64,000 nt of DNA. Source: Holothuria scabra. Lineage: Eukaryota; Echinodermata; Holothuroidea; Aspidochirotida; Holothuriidae. The stretch is taken from NCBI GenBank assembly GCA_037179385.1, contig CM074187.1, forward strand, positions 3,100,001-3,164,000. Reading direction: 5' to 3'. This document shows, piece by piece, positions 25,975 to 39,158 of this stretch. Numbering within the stretch: position 1 is the stretch's first letter; each line of letters opens with the position of its first letter. The position numbers were made by a program, and so were the translations under genes. Below the pieces are notes generated by a model. That model did no database searches and was not told the origin of the DNA. It saw only the letters and a program-made list of their open reading frames with translations.

Positions 25975-27364
25975 CGACACTGGTAGACGATAATCAATTT
26001 GTTATATCTGAACCCTGATTAACGACTTTACTTTTCGTTTTGTTTGATTATAGCTAATTAGGTTGACGTTGTTTTCAATAACGAGAAAGCAGGTAAATTT
26101 GTCTCATTTTTCAAAACCAACTTTATCAAAACGAACGGTCTCTTTTTAACCGTGTTTTTTTAATCTTCTTGGTAAGAATTTGCCATTCAGTAATGAATCT
26201 CTACCGTGATGAGTCTGCCTAGGCACAAGATTTAGAAAATCAGCATAATACGTACAAGTGTGAATGAGCATGTAGCCTACCAGTTTCATCATAAATGATT
26301 AACTCAGGTATTTTTCTAAGGGACAAAGAAATGTTCATAATGTATTTTTTGACGACCATATCATTTTCGGCATTTTTCATTGTTTCATGTAGAAACTGTA
26401 ACTTGTTACATGTGAAGCATTTGTTTTTATATAAGCTGATACATGTGAAAGGATTTTGCTAAATGACTTTTGATAACCTTTGGTAACCTAGGCATTGTAA
26501 TTTTGAACAAAAACTATTACCACTATGACTTAACTACCTAATCATTTGCTTACTTCATGCATTATTTATTTAAAGGGGTTATGTCATTCCCCCGCTTTAT
26601 CTCAAACAAATTTTCCTTGGAATAGCCTTATCGTTATACCTGTTATCGATGACAGCAATTTGCTTGATATTCATGCAGAATAGATAACTCCTCTCTGATT
26701 GGTCCAAAGAAATACCGTCAACTATATTTCTGAAAGTTTATACCGTACAGGATAATGGTGTTTTCATTCCCTTCCGAGAGGGGGGGGGGGGTGATATCAT
26801 CTGGTAACTGTCTACTAAAATTTTGTAATCTTTAATTCACCACTTTATAATTGTGAATGATGGAGCTCATGTATAACGTAGGCAGTGTTTAAACTGCCTC
26901 CTGGAGTGTTTCTTCAAGCTGCAGGCATGGCGCATAAGGGATGATCTCTACAAACTCCGTTCTGGAAATTATTTTGATCTCTCTTGCAAAAGCTTTAGAC
27001 TTTGTTTCTTATTAAATCAGAAAAGGGGTCGGAACTAAACTATTTTACTACTCGGAGTTACAATGATAGGTGATCTTACGTTTAACTTAGCCGTGTTATT
27101 TTGCACTAAACAAATGCCTCGCCCAGTTAACAAGTGTCGCAAGTAAAGACGCTACGAATTTAATTATTACAGGGAGACAATAATAAGTTGCTGTTTACAA
27201 CATAAAAACAATCAAATAACTCAATAATGTAGCAATTTTTTAAATTACCGGAAAACTTAATGGACCCCTTTTAAAAGTTTTATTACCTCTAGTTAATAAA
27301 ATCCATGAAAGTTACCTCAATCACAGTTTACTGAATGTATTTTTCAAGAAGATTCGTTTTATCA
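25975..27364. other. Unassigned intergenic DNA
   Basis: No gene recognised. A 12-base G run lies at 26780-26791. Confidence 0.4.
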
Positions 27365-27665
27365 GCAAGTGGTACAGTGTTAATGATCTGCGTCTTCCAG
27401 TCATGAGGTCGTGAGTTCAAGTCCCAGCTCCGACATTAAAATTGTCGTCCAGTTTTCTGGGTTGTAGTTCATCCGCTATCCCTTAATCATAAACGTTAAA
27501 CTGTGAGTTTGTCTCGCGAGACTGGCATTGCCAGCTTGGCTTCAATACCCCTCCATTGGGGCGTTGTCGAGTTCCCACATGGGAGGATTAAGCCTATTAT
27601 TCGTCTGCTATCGTCTTGCTCTTCTGACATGTAGGAAACAGGACAACATTTACATTGCCTTTTTT
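27365..27665 (+). mobile_element. tRNA-derived SINE, second family
   Basis: The tRNA-like head has an A-box-like AAGTGGTACAGTG and a B-box-like GTGAGTTCAAGTCCC. A ~200-bp body follows, ending near a T-rich stretch (27660-27668). The body differs from the other SINE family here. The head is too degenerate for a functional tRNA. Confidence 0.6.
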
Positions 27666-30600
27666 TTAGTTATTTGGAAAGTAAATCGAAGCAACGAAAG
27701 TATTTAGCATACGTTGAAGCTCAATAGTCCAAGTTGCCTCATAAAATGCACTTGTGAAGATATTAAAGGAATGGAGAAACAAAATAGCGCCATCTCCATG
27801 TAACTTCTTTTTATCTATTTCCATCACACGTTGGTGAATATTTCTGGAAAAGATTGAAAATATTCCCTCAGAGAAATAACTCTTTCAAACAGAAACCCCA
27901 CTCGCATCATAAACATATTGTAAACCATGGGGGATTTTATGTCTGTTCTTTGTTTTTATTCTTTGTTTTTATTTTTTGCTGACAGTAAAATGGTCATGTG
28001 AAAATAACATAGAATAATATATAAACAATGTGAAACTTAGTCGGTGCATATCGGAGATTGTAGATAAAAGTGTATTCAAAACGACAGTCAAGGCTTTAAA
28101 CGGCGCCAGTCTTTCAAGTGTTGATAACATAAAACATGCAAAGCGTCCTCCAGAGTGAAGGCCACTGGAAGAGATCTCAACTTTATGCATTTTCCAAAAA
28201 GTTGTCTTATTTCTTTAAAACGGAAGTTGACTTTGTTTCGAACAAACACGGTTTTCCCTTTCAGTTTATCATTCATAGTTTGACGAATGTTTTTCCAAAA
28301 TTAAGTGATTATGTGACGGCAAAGGCAACTCTTTATTGCCATAAAATTTATAATAATAAAACTGTTGTAATAATTGTGGTATTCGTCCTCCAAATTGACG
28401 CTTAAATGTAATCCCATGATTTATTAAGACAGCTTAAAGCTTAGGACAGATAAGCTGCTGCCGACAGCGTCGGTAATAATGCAAGAGATTTGCATGAAGA
28501 TGTTATGCAGTTAAACTTTTGGATGTGTTCTTATTAACGCCTACCCGCGGATAAAATATCATTGCTTAAATAATTTGGAATTATTGATAAGAAGATTATA
28601 TGATAAATAATATCAGTTTGGAATATAGAATATTTTAGTAACAATAAGCCTTACTTACGAGGAGAGATAGAGGCAAAGAAGTCGGTCGGGGTTAAAGACG
28701 TGTTCTTCTCTGTTAGTGGGGATCACTGCCAAAAATCCAAAAGTTTGCTGCTTAAAATTTGTGTAAACTATAAAGGGTATGCTCGTATCCTTGCAACATT
28801 GATACAGTCATATAATGTACCTAGCGTACTCGTAGTAAGATTCGCACAAACGTAACAAATCATCTTAGAATTAACGACAAGCAAACCAGGATCCATAGAG
28901 TTTGGGAGGGTGTGTCTAGGGAATAAATTTGTGATTTTGAGTTAAAGGGCAAGAGTAGTCACCCCAACTTGAAATAGTGCAGTAGATTGTCCCGTATCAT
29001 GATTGGCTGTTAAGAGTCTCGTGACAAGAATGTTTTCCTTCGAATGTGGAATTGGCTGCTTGGTTTACCATGAATTTGCAGTATTGAATGATAAAAATAT
29101 AATGAAGATACTTCAAAGAAAAATAAGAAGAAAATTGAGACGTTTAGTTGTTGCTTCAAAATAAGTTTCTTTGTTGTGGGGGGGGGGGGGGTGGCGGACT
29201 GCTCTTAACCTTTAAAGGTAACCTCTACCGAACGGTCTGTTAACAGTATGTTGGAGGTTAAAATTTCATCTTAAAAATATCACTTTACACAGGCTGAGTA
29301 CTAGTAATTCATGACTCCCAGAAACGTAACGTTGTCCTTGGCCTCACCACTTGAATCTATCTCCACATGCTTGTCTTACGACGTGAGTAAGAAGAATTGT
29401 ACAGTTTTTTCAATTCGTTACATGCAAAAATGTTTACTTACAAACGGTTCAACTAAAATATATAAGTTTAGTCTGGTTTTATAAACGATACCGGTACTAA
29501 AATGTTTAATCGGTTTTTTAATTTTTGGAAGTTTTGTGGATGGTGAAAGAAATTTTTTGATATAGACTTCTGAAATTCTCAAAAGAATTCAAAGATAAAG
29601 GTCACGCTTCTAGAGTAAAAATAAGGGACCAATCTTGATTTGGAGTGAATATTTAGCCATAATTTTGGAGCCATCACTAGCTCTACTCTTGGGAGTTTAG
29701 AGATTAGCTGTCTACTGGTATATTCACACCCTGTGCGTGCTGAAAGATAATATCATTGCAGGTATATTGGGTAAAATCTCGAATAAACTCACATGATATA
29801 CATTGGTGAAAAACTTGGCTCTATTTAATGCCAGTTACGTACAGCTAAAGATGACCATGATAGGGTCAACTGCATAGTGGTGTGATGTTATGCTATTTCT
29901 TGAACTTACATCCAGGATTCCTTGGCTTTGAAGACGGATGTCACCCATATCAGTCCGACCATTCATGCACTCATACTAATGTTTGTGAGTGATGTAGCCT
30001 GGGCTCTTGCCGTTCGTTCTGAAGTTTCTGTCACATTATTCTGGCTGATACAGCTTAAAAAAGGACAAACGAAGATGAGGCAATCTAGTCTTCACCAGAG
30101 AATGAGAAACACTTTACGAAAAGGCTATGTAAAATTATTGATTCGTAAGAAACTACTGTTGTGATCGTCTAAACAGGAGGAAACCGCTGCTAACAATGAG
30201 CGTATCCAGGTCACTGACCCAATACGGCGTTGCTGTCGGTCCTAGTCAAAGATTTAGATTTCCATTTGACAAAATCTGATGAAGTCGGAGACCTTGTAAT
30301 GACGAGAGGCGGCACTCTTCCCGACACAAACGACAGATAATTTAAAGCTTGGTTGACAGATTGCAGCATGTCAGGTTCGAGCTGAACATTGTTTCAATGT
30401 TGGAATGTTGCTTTGCCTTCTGCAGCTCATTTTATGGCCAAGTCTCTACTGTGATTAAATCAAATGGTTGCCATATTAACGACTATAGAAACCGGAAAAA
30501 CTACATATAGTTTCAATCAATGATGCATATTACAGTAAATATTTTATGGAAATACGGGTTCCCCTGGAATGCAGTTGCCACATTCTTGTTGCTAAGTTAA

Positions 30601-30879
30601 TTTATTTTGGCAGATCATATTTAATTCCGGGTATCTCCGTCTGAAAATAGCTGTTTATGTCCCAAAACAGCACGAAGTTTGTCATTTTGTGAGCGATTTT
30701 ACAGAAAAAATGTAAATGTACTTAGAGATCAAGAATAAATCGACTCTAAAATATTTTATATTCATGTAGGAACATTAAACCTGTGGATAGTGTCTCTGCG
30801 GTTGCAGTTGTGTTGTCATTGAACTGTCTATCGATACAGTATAAGAGCAATGTTTGTCCTCCACTCGTGCTCCGAATGC
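27666..30879. other. Unassigned intergenic DNA
   Basis: No gene recognised. It contains a 14-base G run (29178-29191). The short open frames lack domains. Confidence 0.4.
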
Positions 30880-30887
30880 CTTCAGAT

Positions 30888-31056
30888 CAGGCGCGCAGCC
30901 AGGATTGTGTGATGGGGAGGGTTTTGGTGTCATTGGGGGGGGGGGGGCACAATATGAGGAATTTTATATATATATTTAGGTATTTTTTGAATTGCAAGAT
31001 TGGGTCATGGGGGGGGGGGGTCTAACCCCCAAACCCTCCCCGTGGCTACGTCAATG
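30888..31056. mobile_element. Small hAT-like MITE (169 bp, 8-bp TSD)
   Basis: Flanked by CTTCAGAT (30880-30887) and CTTCAGAC (31057-31064), 7 of 8 identical. The termini CAGGCGCGCAGCCAGGA and, in reverse complement, CATTGACGTAGCCACGG are imperfect mirrors. Inside are two long G runs (30935-30947 and 31009-31020). Confidence 0.65.
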
Positions 31057-31064
31057 CTTCAGAC

Positions 31065-33086
31065 ATTTCTTTTTCACAGCAAAATGTCATGATGGGCTTA
31101 CCCCAACCAAGATAATTTTTATTCTTGTTCAAAGTCACATAGGCCTACGAACATACGCAGGGGACACTGCTCTCTAAATCAACTATTTTACAAAAAGGAC
31201 TGCCAAATTGAGGTGGGACGAGCGGTCGAGACGATGAAATTAAATGAGTTTGGATTCGGAGGGGGGGGGGGGGACGTGCAAGAGTGATAACAGATATTAC
31301 AAGCATCGATACCAAGCTTAAAATGGCGCGCTGACTTCCAATGGAGGCCGAAACTTAGAGCCATAAGTGCTGATCACGGTTTAGCCGTTTGAAGTCAACA
31401 GATAAATTGATATCTTCCAGTAGTATAAATGCGTTTGATTTCAAAACATTGTAAACCTTACAAACATCGGTCTTCAATGCATTTCACTTACATAGAACAG
31501 CTTTTCGCTTCCTCGAAGCTAGCTACTTAAAAACATTTTAACATGAACTCACAGCGACTAGTTTGAAGTTCATGGACTAACTGATGATTCACTTTCTATA
31601 GTATCTTAACAAATCTATGCACGCTCTCGTACGCGTTTACAAGGAAAAATCAACAAGTGAGTTTGTTTCTCAAGAACGATGAAGTATGCGTAAAGAATCC
31701 CAGGCAATACAGGGAGAATTGAACTGTTCTCGTTTTGAAAACGCCATCCTTTGGGGCAAATAATGGAACACTTGGCCGCCCGCAGAAGAATTATCCCGTC
31801 AATTGTAGCAGACTTTGCGCGTATTCGAGTGGTTTACAATTCAGTTGTCTGCATTTGACAGTGTTGGTTTGTTTTGCCCCCAATCGAGGGCGTACTTTTA
31901 ACTCTGTAGTTTCATCTGCATTCATATATATGCGTACGTTAAATCAACACTACCGCCCACCGTTTGAGCGTCCGTGAAGATTCAGCACGTCTAAGGCAGT
32001 GGTCACGAACTCTGATTAGATTTCGATCAGATTTTTTCTATTGTAACAATCTGCTCCATCTCTGGTAGGAAAGAGCCAAAATGTAATTGGGATCTGATGT
32101 CTATGAAAATAAAATGCCAACTGATTTTTTGTTGGCCGATATAATCTGTTCATCGATGTGACGTCTTGAAATATTAGGCATACATTTAATTTTCACAGTC
32201 AAGCGGTGCAACTTATATATTTACACATAATGGCAAATTTTCGTCTCTTTCCGACCAGAGATTTAGAAAGCTTTTACATAGTGAATCCTTAAAATCGGAT
32301 TGGGCCCCATCCGAATTCGTTGTAAGTTAGCAAGTCAGGTGGAGTTTTATGACCCGACTTCTTGGTAGAATGACCGCCGCTTAACATTTACGTTTACAAT
32401 ATCTTTGGAAATAAATATGCTTGCTAAGAAAATATTAGAGCCTCCGAAAGAAGAACACAAAAATGCACCATATTTGTGACCGGCGCTCGAGGACAAACAA
32501 ACGTTTCGGCCATAATTAATAATTGAAGTGTCTATCTGCGAAACTTATTTGAAGCGTTAAACTAGTTTCATTCATCTGTGGTATTCCCCTAACATTTACT
32601 TTCAAATTGGCAAGTGCAACGATATTCATGATTATTCCATTATTTCGGATGTTTTCTTACACTGGGATTGACCTTTATCTGAAATGTTCATGGTGTTGCT
32701 CATTTTATTCTCTCTATTACCATGGAGACATTACTAATCAATATTGTCGAGATGACTGGAAAAGTAATTTGGCCAAATATGCAGGTGTTTCGATACGTCA
32801 GCTTGTGAAAACATTAGAAGCTTCGTTGTGAAAAGAGGAGTAACGCAGAACTCATCACCTGCTGACCTGTATGTAGCAGCAAACTATTATTGAACCTACT
32901 AATTCATACAAACTTCGTAATTGCTTAAGCGTATTTTCAAAGCACCGTAGCCTACGTAAGTGCGTTATGTTAAACTATAGAGTTTCACAGTCTCGGAACC
33001 TAAATTAGCATATGTAAGTTGGTGGTTCATAGGACATATCAGCATAGCAAAAACGTGGTCTGATTTTTTTCACATGGCGCTTTCAG
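31065..33086. other. Unassigned intergenic DNA
   Basis: No gene recognised. A 13-base G run lies at 31261-31273. Confidence 0.4.
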
Positions 33087-33150
33087 ATTGTAATGGTCCA
33101 ACGGGACGCGAAAGGTGCACCGTAAGGACGGGATACCCCATCGACAGAAG
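33087..33150 (+). other. Candidate internal exon (64 nt)
   Basis: A pyrimidine-rich tract ending TTTCAG precedes it and GTAAGG follows directly, so both splice signals look good. In one phase it reads CNGPTGRERCTVRTGYPIDR, open throughout and rich in Cys, Gly and Arg. I do not recognise the domain. No partner exon was found nearby and the call rests on the splice signals alone. Confidence 0.25.
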
Positions 33151-35679
33151 GTAAGGTCCAGGTGTTCGTCATAGGGTATCGGGGAGTACCAAGTTGTAAG
33201 TCTTGAACTGAAATGAAAATTCTGTTATTTACAAAAAAAATTGTCCTTTACTTTGTAGCATACTGTCAGTTTGTTAGTGACATGAAACACAGATTTAGAA
33301 GCCATAAAAAGCAAGGATTGAGCTTTTTCCAAACTGCTAGCTCTTTCAAAATGACTGTAAAGATGGATGATTTGTAGGAAGGATTATCCTATCGGAGAGA
33401 GAATGATTGATGAGAACGTTTGAGGATATTGGGGGCACAAGAAGGCGACCCTAGAAATTTTAAAGGAATTATTAAAGATTGAAAGGATATCAACTACAAA
33501 ATGTAAATAAGCTATGCAAATTGAATAGATAGATTAGACAGTTTGCAAGTTACACCCAGTTTCTAACCAATGAAGTAAACAGAATATATCACACCATAAT
33601 ATGTCTATTTCATTTATCACCATGTCCTTGTGATGCATTAGCGATATCATTAAATAAAAGGTAAATATTCTCAAGAGAAGCATTCGTTTCTTTCCCTCCG
33701 TACTTTGCTTTTTTTTGCGGAACTATAGGGAAAATGCATAATATCTTACTACCTCTGACAACATCACCAACAACTCCATAGAGGTGAGATTATTGTGAAA
33801 TACACCACTTTTTAAATGAAATACATTATTTTATAACGTGATGTAAAATTGATCCAATACTTTCATTGAAACTTATTTTGTGCAACTCATTTTCTTGAAA
33901 ATTCTGACATCTGACCTTTGCGACAAATACAGACAGAAAAAGATAGGATGACAGACCTTACTGAGGAATCAAACCAGTCACGCTATGTCATGCATGGTAA
34001 ATTATACATTTATCTTTCAGATGCCGTGTTCAATTTCTTCAACTCAAGCCCTTAGGTAATAAATCATTGAAGAGGGTTTTCATCGCCCCAGAGAAAGAGG
34101 AGAAAGGTCCTCCTCCACATCCCCAATATGGAAATTTAACTGTCTCGTGACACAAATCAATCGTTTTGTTTTGGACGTTTTTGGCAGAAGGAAAACTTTT
34201 CTACACTGTTCATCTGTGAACGTAGGCACTCGACGCACATCAATCACTGTAGAGCCAGTCGTCGTTTGAGTCACCTCACCAACTGATCCGATATAGGCTT
34301 TCCTCCCCAGTCACACTTCAGGGATTCGAAATCTCGCAAAGAAAACAACAACACGCGTCGAATGTCGAAGGCTCTCAAGATCGATCGGCCCGGTTTTCTG
34401 TTTGAGACAGATACTAAGGTCATTTGGAAATACGAGTAAATCAACTGATCTCAACCAAGAAAAATGAGATTTGGAAAAGCTTACTGGAAAACTGTGGAAG
34501 GCTTGCTCTCTGAGATGAAGTCATGTGAAGTAAAACTAGATAGTGGAAATCGGTCAAAGCAGTTATTTCTAATTTCAGAAAACCATGTTCACAGATTCAA
34601 CGGTGTGAGCAGTTCCAAAGTGCCTTTCTCCACAATGACTGGAGTACTCCATCCTACACCGTAATTCAAATGAGAAAGGGAAATTGTGCAGGAAAGAGAT
34701 ATCCTGTAAAATGTAAAATGGTGGCATAGAAAATAATAACATGACCGTGGTCTAATGTTTTCTTACATATCCTGCCCTATAGATGCATTATTGTCCTGCA
34801 CCACCCCTCTGGTTTCAAACCTTACTTAATACATTGCACATGTCTAGTTTCAGAACTGAGTTTAGATATTGATTGCTATCCTTAAACATCTCACAATAAA
34901 ATTGTGCACCGTTACTACCACCAAACAGATAGCTATTAATCGTGTAAACCCCCTAGTCCATTAAAAAGTTAAACGTATATGCTTAGGAGTACAGATCAAA
35001 CAAAGCTAGAATGTAATACCACCAGTCAACTTTAAAACATTATGGTGATTTATTTTGCGCTCTTAAACCCATCGACCCAAATATACTCTCAAGGCAGTGA
35101 AGTAACCCAGGGGAAAGCAAGTTGTCAATTGGTAAATACTGTTGTACATCGCAGTCAGAAATTCAAAAGGTGCAGGGTGGCTCACATTTCAGATCATGCA
35201 AAGATGACATTGTGATTTCATGTTGGTGCCTTGCATGCTTATCATACATGCGCCGGTACAGCTAACGGTTTGTAACTGTTCAAATGCGAGCTAAGGAAGG
35301 GGTTTCAAGAAGTGACTAAGTTTGGAAAATCTGAACTTTCCAGGCCGAAGAAGGTTCTTTCTCATCATGCAACGAGTGTGCAAATTCTTGCCACTGATAG
35401 AAATGTCAGTCATTAATGTCGATGACTACCTGAAAAGGACTAAAATTGTTCAGTTCTCTGAAAAGGTCATAGACAAGGGAAAGGGGTTAAGAAAAAGTAG
35501 ATTCAGCAATTGAAAACAATATGAAGATTAACATAAACGAGCATAAAATAGTCTAATTTGTACATGACTTTAAAATGAAAAATAAATATACTGTCAATTC
35601 AATACCAATATTGTGATTATGAATTTGGTCAATCTAGCAATGACATGATGGACGTACAACGAAACCGTGAAGTGAAAAA
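33151..35679. other. Unassigned intergenic or intronic DNA
   Basis: No gene recognised. The short frames at 34080-34274 (minus) and 34464-34664 (plus) have no domain and no clear splice context. Confidence 0.4.
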
Positions 35680-37190
35680 ATCCATTCCAGGGGAAACCCC
35701 AAGATAGGCCTATTATCTCAGGTGTTGGAACGTTCTCTAAGGGTTTATCAAGTTATGTTGACTCATAACTTAATCCACTACTTCATAATATTCCAAGCTT
35801 CATTCAAGTTATGACTTATTTTTACATGTCCTTAATAATATTGGTATGTTGCCCGCCAACACCCTCTGTGGACGTCACATCCCTGTTCACTAATATCCCC
35901 CACGATGAAGGCGTATTAGCTTGCAGAGAATTTATTTTGAGTCAATCATTCAGCCAAATCCTAGCCGATGATGTCTCCTACATCATAAAATTTTTCCTCA
36001 CAAACAACTTGTACTCTTTTAACAATAAAAACTTTTTACAAATCAATGGAGGCGAGGGGAAACAAAATGGCTCCATGTTACGCTAATATTTTTATGGTGA
36101 AACTGGAGTCAGAATTGTTGAGTTCTTTTACTCTGAAACCTATTCACTACAATAAGTACATTGATGACATATTTTTTTATTTGGTCCCACGATTTGGAGA
36201 CTCTAGAGTCCTTCAAATTACACGCTAACTCCTCCCAGCATAGTATAAAATTAACCTTCGAGGTTTTTCACTCAAAAATCTCTTTCCTAGATGTCCTAGT
36301 TAAAGTGCGCGCAAACCCCCTATGCACGTCCGTTTACTTTAAGCCAATAGATAATAACCAGTTCTAACATTTCGATAGTGCCCATCCTCTCAGTCTCACA
36401 AAATCAATTGTCTATAGTCCATGTCTTAGACTTAACGCGTTTTTTCTGATAAGGAGGACTGCAATGTTGAAATTTCTAACCTTCTTCATTTACTTTTTTC
36501 TTTCGAATGGTTATCCCATCAGTTTTATCAAAAACGAAATTGAGAAAGCCAACAAGTTCAAACGGCAGGACCTCCTCCCATATAACTCTAAAAATCGAAC
36601 GACCGCTTTCCTTTAGTTTCAAAACACCACCCCTTGACCATTCCCTGGCTCGCACAATCAAACAGGATTTTGCCCTTATAAAGAATAATTCTTCCCTTCC
36701 TGCCAGTTTTAGCAAACCACTTTTGTTAGCCCTTGGTCAGCCTCCCAATCTAAGACAACTGCTAATGTCTTCTAAATTTTCACCGTTTTTCACCCCCCAG
36801 GAAACATACCCTGCAATAAACCCCGCTCCATCAACCCCCCCCCCCCAATCTGGACTATGATTCTCAGAATGTTGTTTATTGATTGTATTGTACTTTGTGT
36901 CCTAAAGGTCTTTATTGTGGAGAAACTAGCACTAAGTTTCGGTTTAGATTTATCAACCACAACTATCCACTATATAGTCTATCCGCGACTATGCACGCGG
37001 TTTTCCAGTTGCCGAACACTTCGGGCTAACCAATCATTCCCTCCGAAATTTGAAATGTGTGCTGCTTGGTTCAAACTTTCAATCTCCCCGGCACCATAAA
37101 CGTACAGGAATAAAATTTATCCCTGAATTAAATACACACTGAGGGTCTCAATAGAGATTTGGGCCTACTCAACCATTCGCGTTCAATAAT
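35680..37190 (+). pseudogene. PLE RT-endonuclease relic
   Basis: Read across frames: RPIISGVGTFSKGLSSYVDS, then VDVTSLFTNIPHDEG (motif A), FLQING followed by a frameshifted APCYANIFM, YNKYIDDIFF (motif C), SFLDVLVKV, SNGYP, and a GIY-YIG relic (QNVVY, a stop, then LYCGETSTKFRFRFINH) and GLNRDLGLL near the end. It has many frameshifts and stops. The linker region contains a 12-base C run (36835-36846). Confidence 0.8.
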
Positions 37191-37516
37191 GATTCTTGAA
37201 CAATTGATATATGTTTGTCTATTCAACATGTGCGGTTTGTTTACAGCCAATTCACTCTTGCATGTAGGCCTGCTAGCTAGCTCGAGTCTGTCTGGGTCTA
37301 CTCTACCGTTACACTCACTCAATGACCATTGTTCAACTTTTGTATGTTTACAGCTGGTCAGAAATTTCCAAGTTTAATTAGATGAATACTTCATCGCACT
37401 CTTTTTGTCCATTTTGACTTTGTTTTTCATTATCGTTTTATTGTCATTCTTTCACAAGTACACTTAGACTAATTACGTCTCATTTTCATTTTGATATTTT
37501 ATAACCGTTATGCTTC

Positions 37517-37585
37517 GCATTTGTAGACTGAGGAGTGTAGGCTACAAACGTAAGCCTATACGAAACAAGCTTTATCTTGAAATGC
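37517..37585 (+). ncRNA. Hammerhead-like motif of PLE-6 with a 9-bp stem II
   Basis: The core CTGAGGA (37528-37534) is followed at once by stem II GTGTAGGCT/AGCCTATAC (37535-37543/37553-37561, one G-U pair), then GAAA (37562-37565). A stem III CAAG/CTTG (37566-37569/37576-37579) and an outer closing helix GCATTT/AAATGC complete a three-way junction. It lacks the extra A of the other copies, and the expected U-H before the cleavage site is not preserved, so it may be inactive. Confidence 0.5.
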
Positions 37586-37635
37586 AATAGTGTTTACTTT
37601 CTTATTTATTCATTTATACTCGCTCCCATCGGTTA

Positions 37636-37796
<161 letters not shown>

Positions 37797-37855
37797 AGTG
37801 AGAAAAGTTAAGTGGCGGTCAATTACACGCTAAATATGACAAGAAGCGCACCGTG

Positions 37856-37897
37856 CCTGGTAGCTTTCGGTTATTTATTCAACCTTCAACAGCCAAG
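37856..37897 (-). ncRNA. Hammerhead-like ribozyme motif of PLE-4
   Basis: In RNA order: stem I CUUGG with CCAGG (one G-U pair), core CUGUUGA (A6 changed to U), one extra A, stem II GGUU/AACC with an 8-base loop identical to that of PLE-2, GAAA, GC, U and A. The stems are paired with sequences different from PLE-2. The A6 change would be expected to weaken or abolish cleavage. Confidence 0.65.
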
Positions 37898-38177
37898 TAA
37901 AATGAAACAAGCTAAAGACGTTATAAATACCCCTGTGCATCAGAATTAAACGGTAAAAGGTCAAAAGTAAAAAGCACCCCTCAATAGACTGCACAAGTCT
38001 CTAAAACGATACCAAGAAATAGCCGTCTACTACCAATCTCCGGAGAAAAACCATTAAAGCGTAAAAACAAATAAAAGAGAGGAACAAAAGCAAAACGAAT
38101 TCAAAAAGGGAAAGTAAAAAATAAAACCCTTTAGAGGAGAAGCGAGATCCTGTACGTACGGCAATAATGAACAAAAA

Positions 38178-39158
38178 CTAGGACAAGTAGCTGACTCTTT
38201 TACGAGAATTGAATTCTTTTCTCTTGTTTAGACCATAAGGGTGCACAGTACATAGTTGTGCCATCCAATAAGCTTCCCGTTTCGTTAAAATGGTGTTTAC
38301 ATTAGAGGTACTGCTAATTCTTTCAATAATAATAAAACGAATATGGTCGAGATTGTGAGACTTAGAGTTAAAGTGTACTGATAACTCACACCTCGATTTG
38401 TTATTAACGAGGTACGAATTGTGGTTTCGAAACCGGACCTTAAAGGGGGTGGCAGTAGAGCCAACATATTGTAAGTTACATAGTGAACAGGTGGCTAAAT
38501 AAATAACAATACAGCTAGTACAAGAAACGCTTTCAGAAATCGAGTACCTTTTATCGGTGCAAGACCTTGAAAAATATTTACCTTCCAACAGGAAGTTCAA
38601 GCACAGGTCGCAACGCTTTCTTGCACATTTATTACACCCAGTGTTGTCAACGAAGTTTGTGACTGATTTACGCTTCGAAGCCTGCAGGTGTTCTTTTAAA
38701 GTTTTGCAGTTCCGAAAGGCGGGAAAAATGGATTTCTCTGGGAAAATATCTTTCATCTTCGGCGAACTATAAAGCAGATGAAAGCTATCGTGCAAAATAT
38801 TGGATAAGTGGCGTAAGCCCGGGTGGTAGTCCATAATAAGGGGGTAACTCCTCTGGGAAGCTTTGACCTTGGTCTTTTTATGATTTTGTAGTAGTTGAGT
38901 ACGAGGAATAAGTTGGGCCTTTTGAAACTGGCCTTGCACGATGTTTTCATTGTAACCTCTTTGAACTACATATTGTTTATATTCGACTTACCGATTCTCT
39001 AGTAATTGGGGCTTTGAACAAATGCGTTTGAGTCGAAGGGCAATACTATAAGGAATGCTCCGCTTACAGCTTGACGGAGGAGCACTATCTGTGCGCAGAT
39101 AGAGGTGCCCGTCTGTAGGTTTGGAATAAACGTCCGTAAAAATCTCTCCTTCATTGTC
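38178..39158 (-). pseudogene. PLE RT C-terminus, linker and GIY-YIG endonuclease with one stop
   Basis: It opens with TDVYSKPTDGHLYL and RSIPYSIALRLKRICSK. A TAA stop at 38988-38990 interrupts it and the same frame continues for 253 codons to the natural end. Linker: CNKCARKRCDLC. GIY-YIG motifs: VIYLATC, QYVGST (glycine intact, unlike PLE-2), KVRFRNH and a Glu in KREAYW. The endonuclease half looks intact; the RT active site is absent. Confidence 0.85.
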
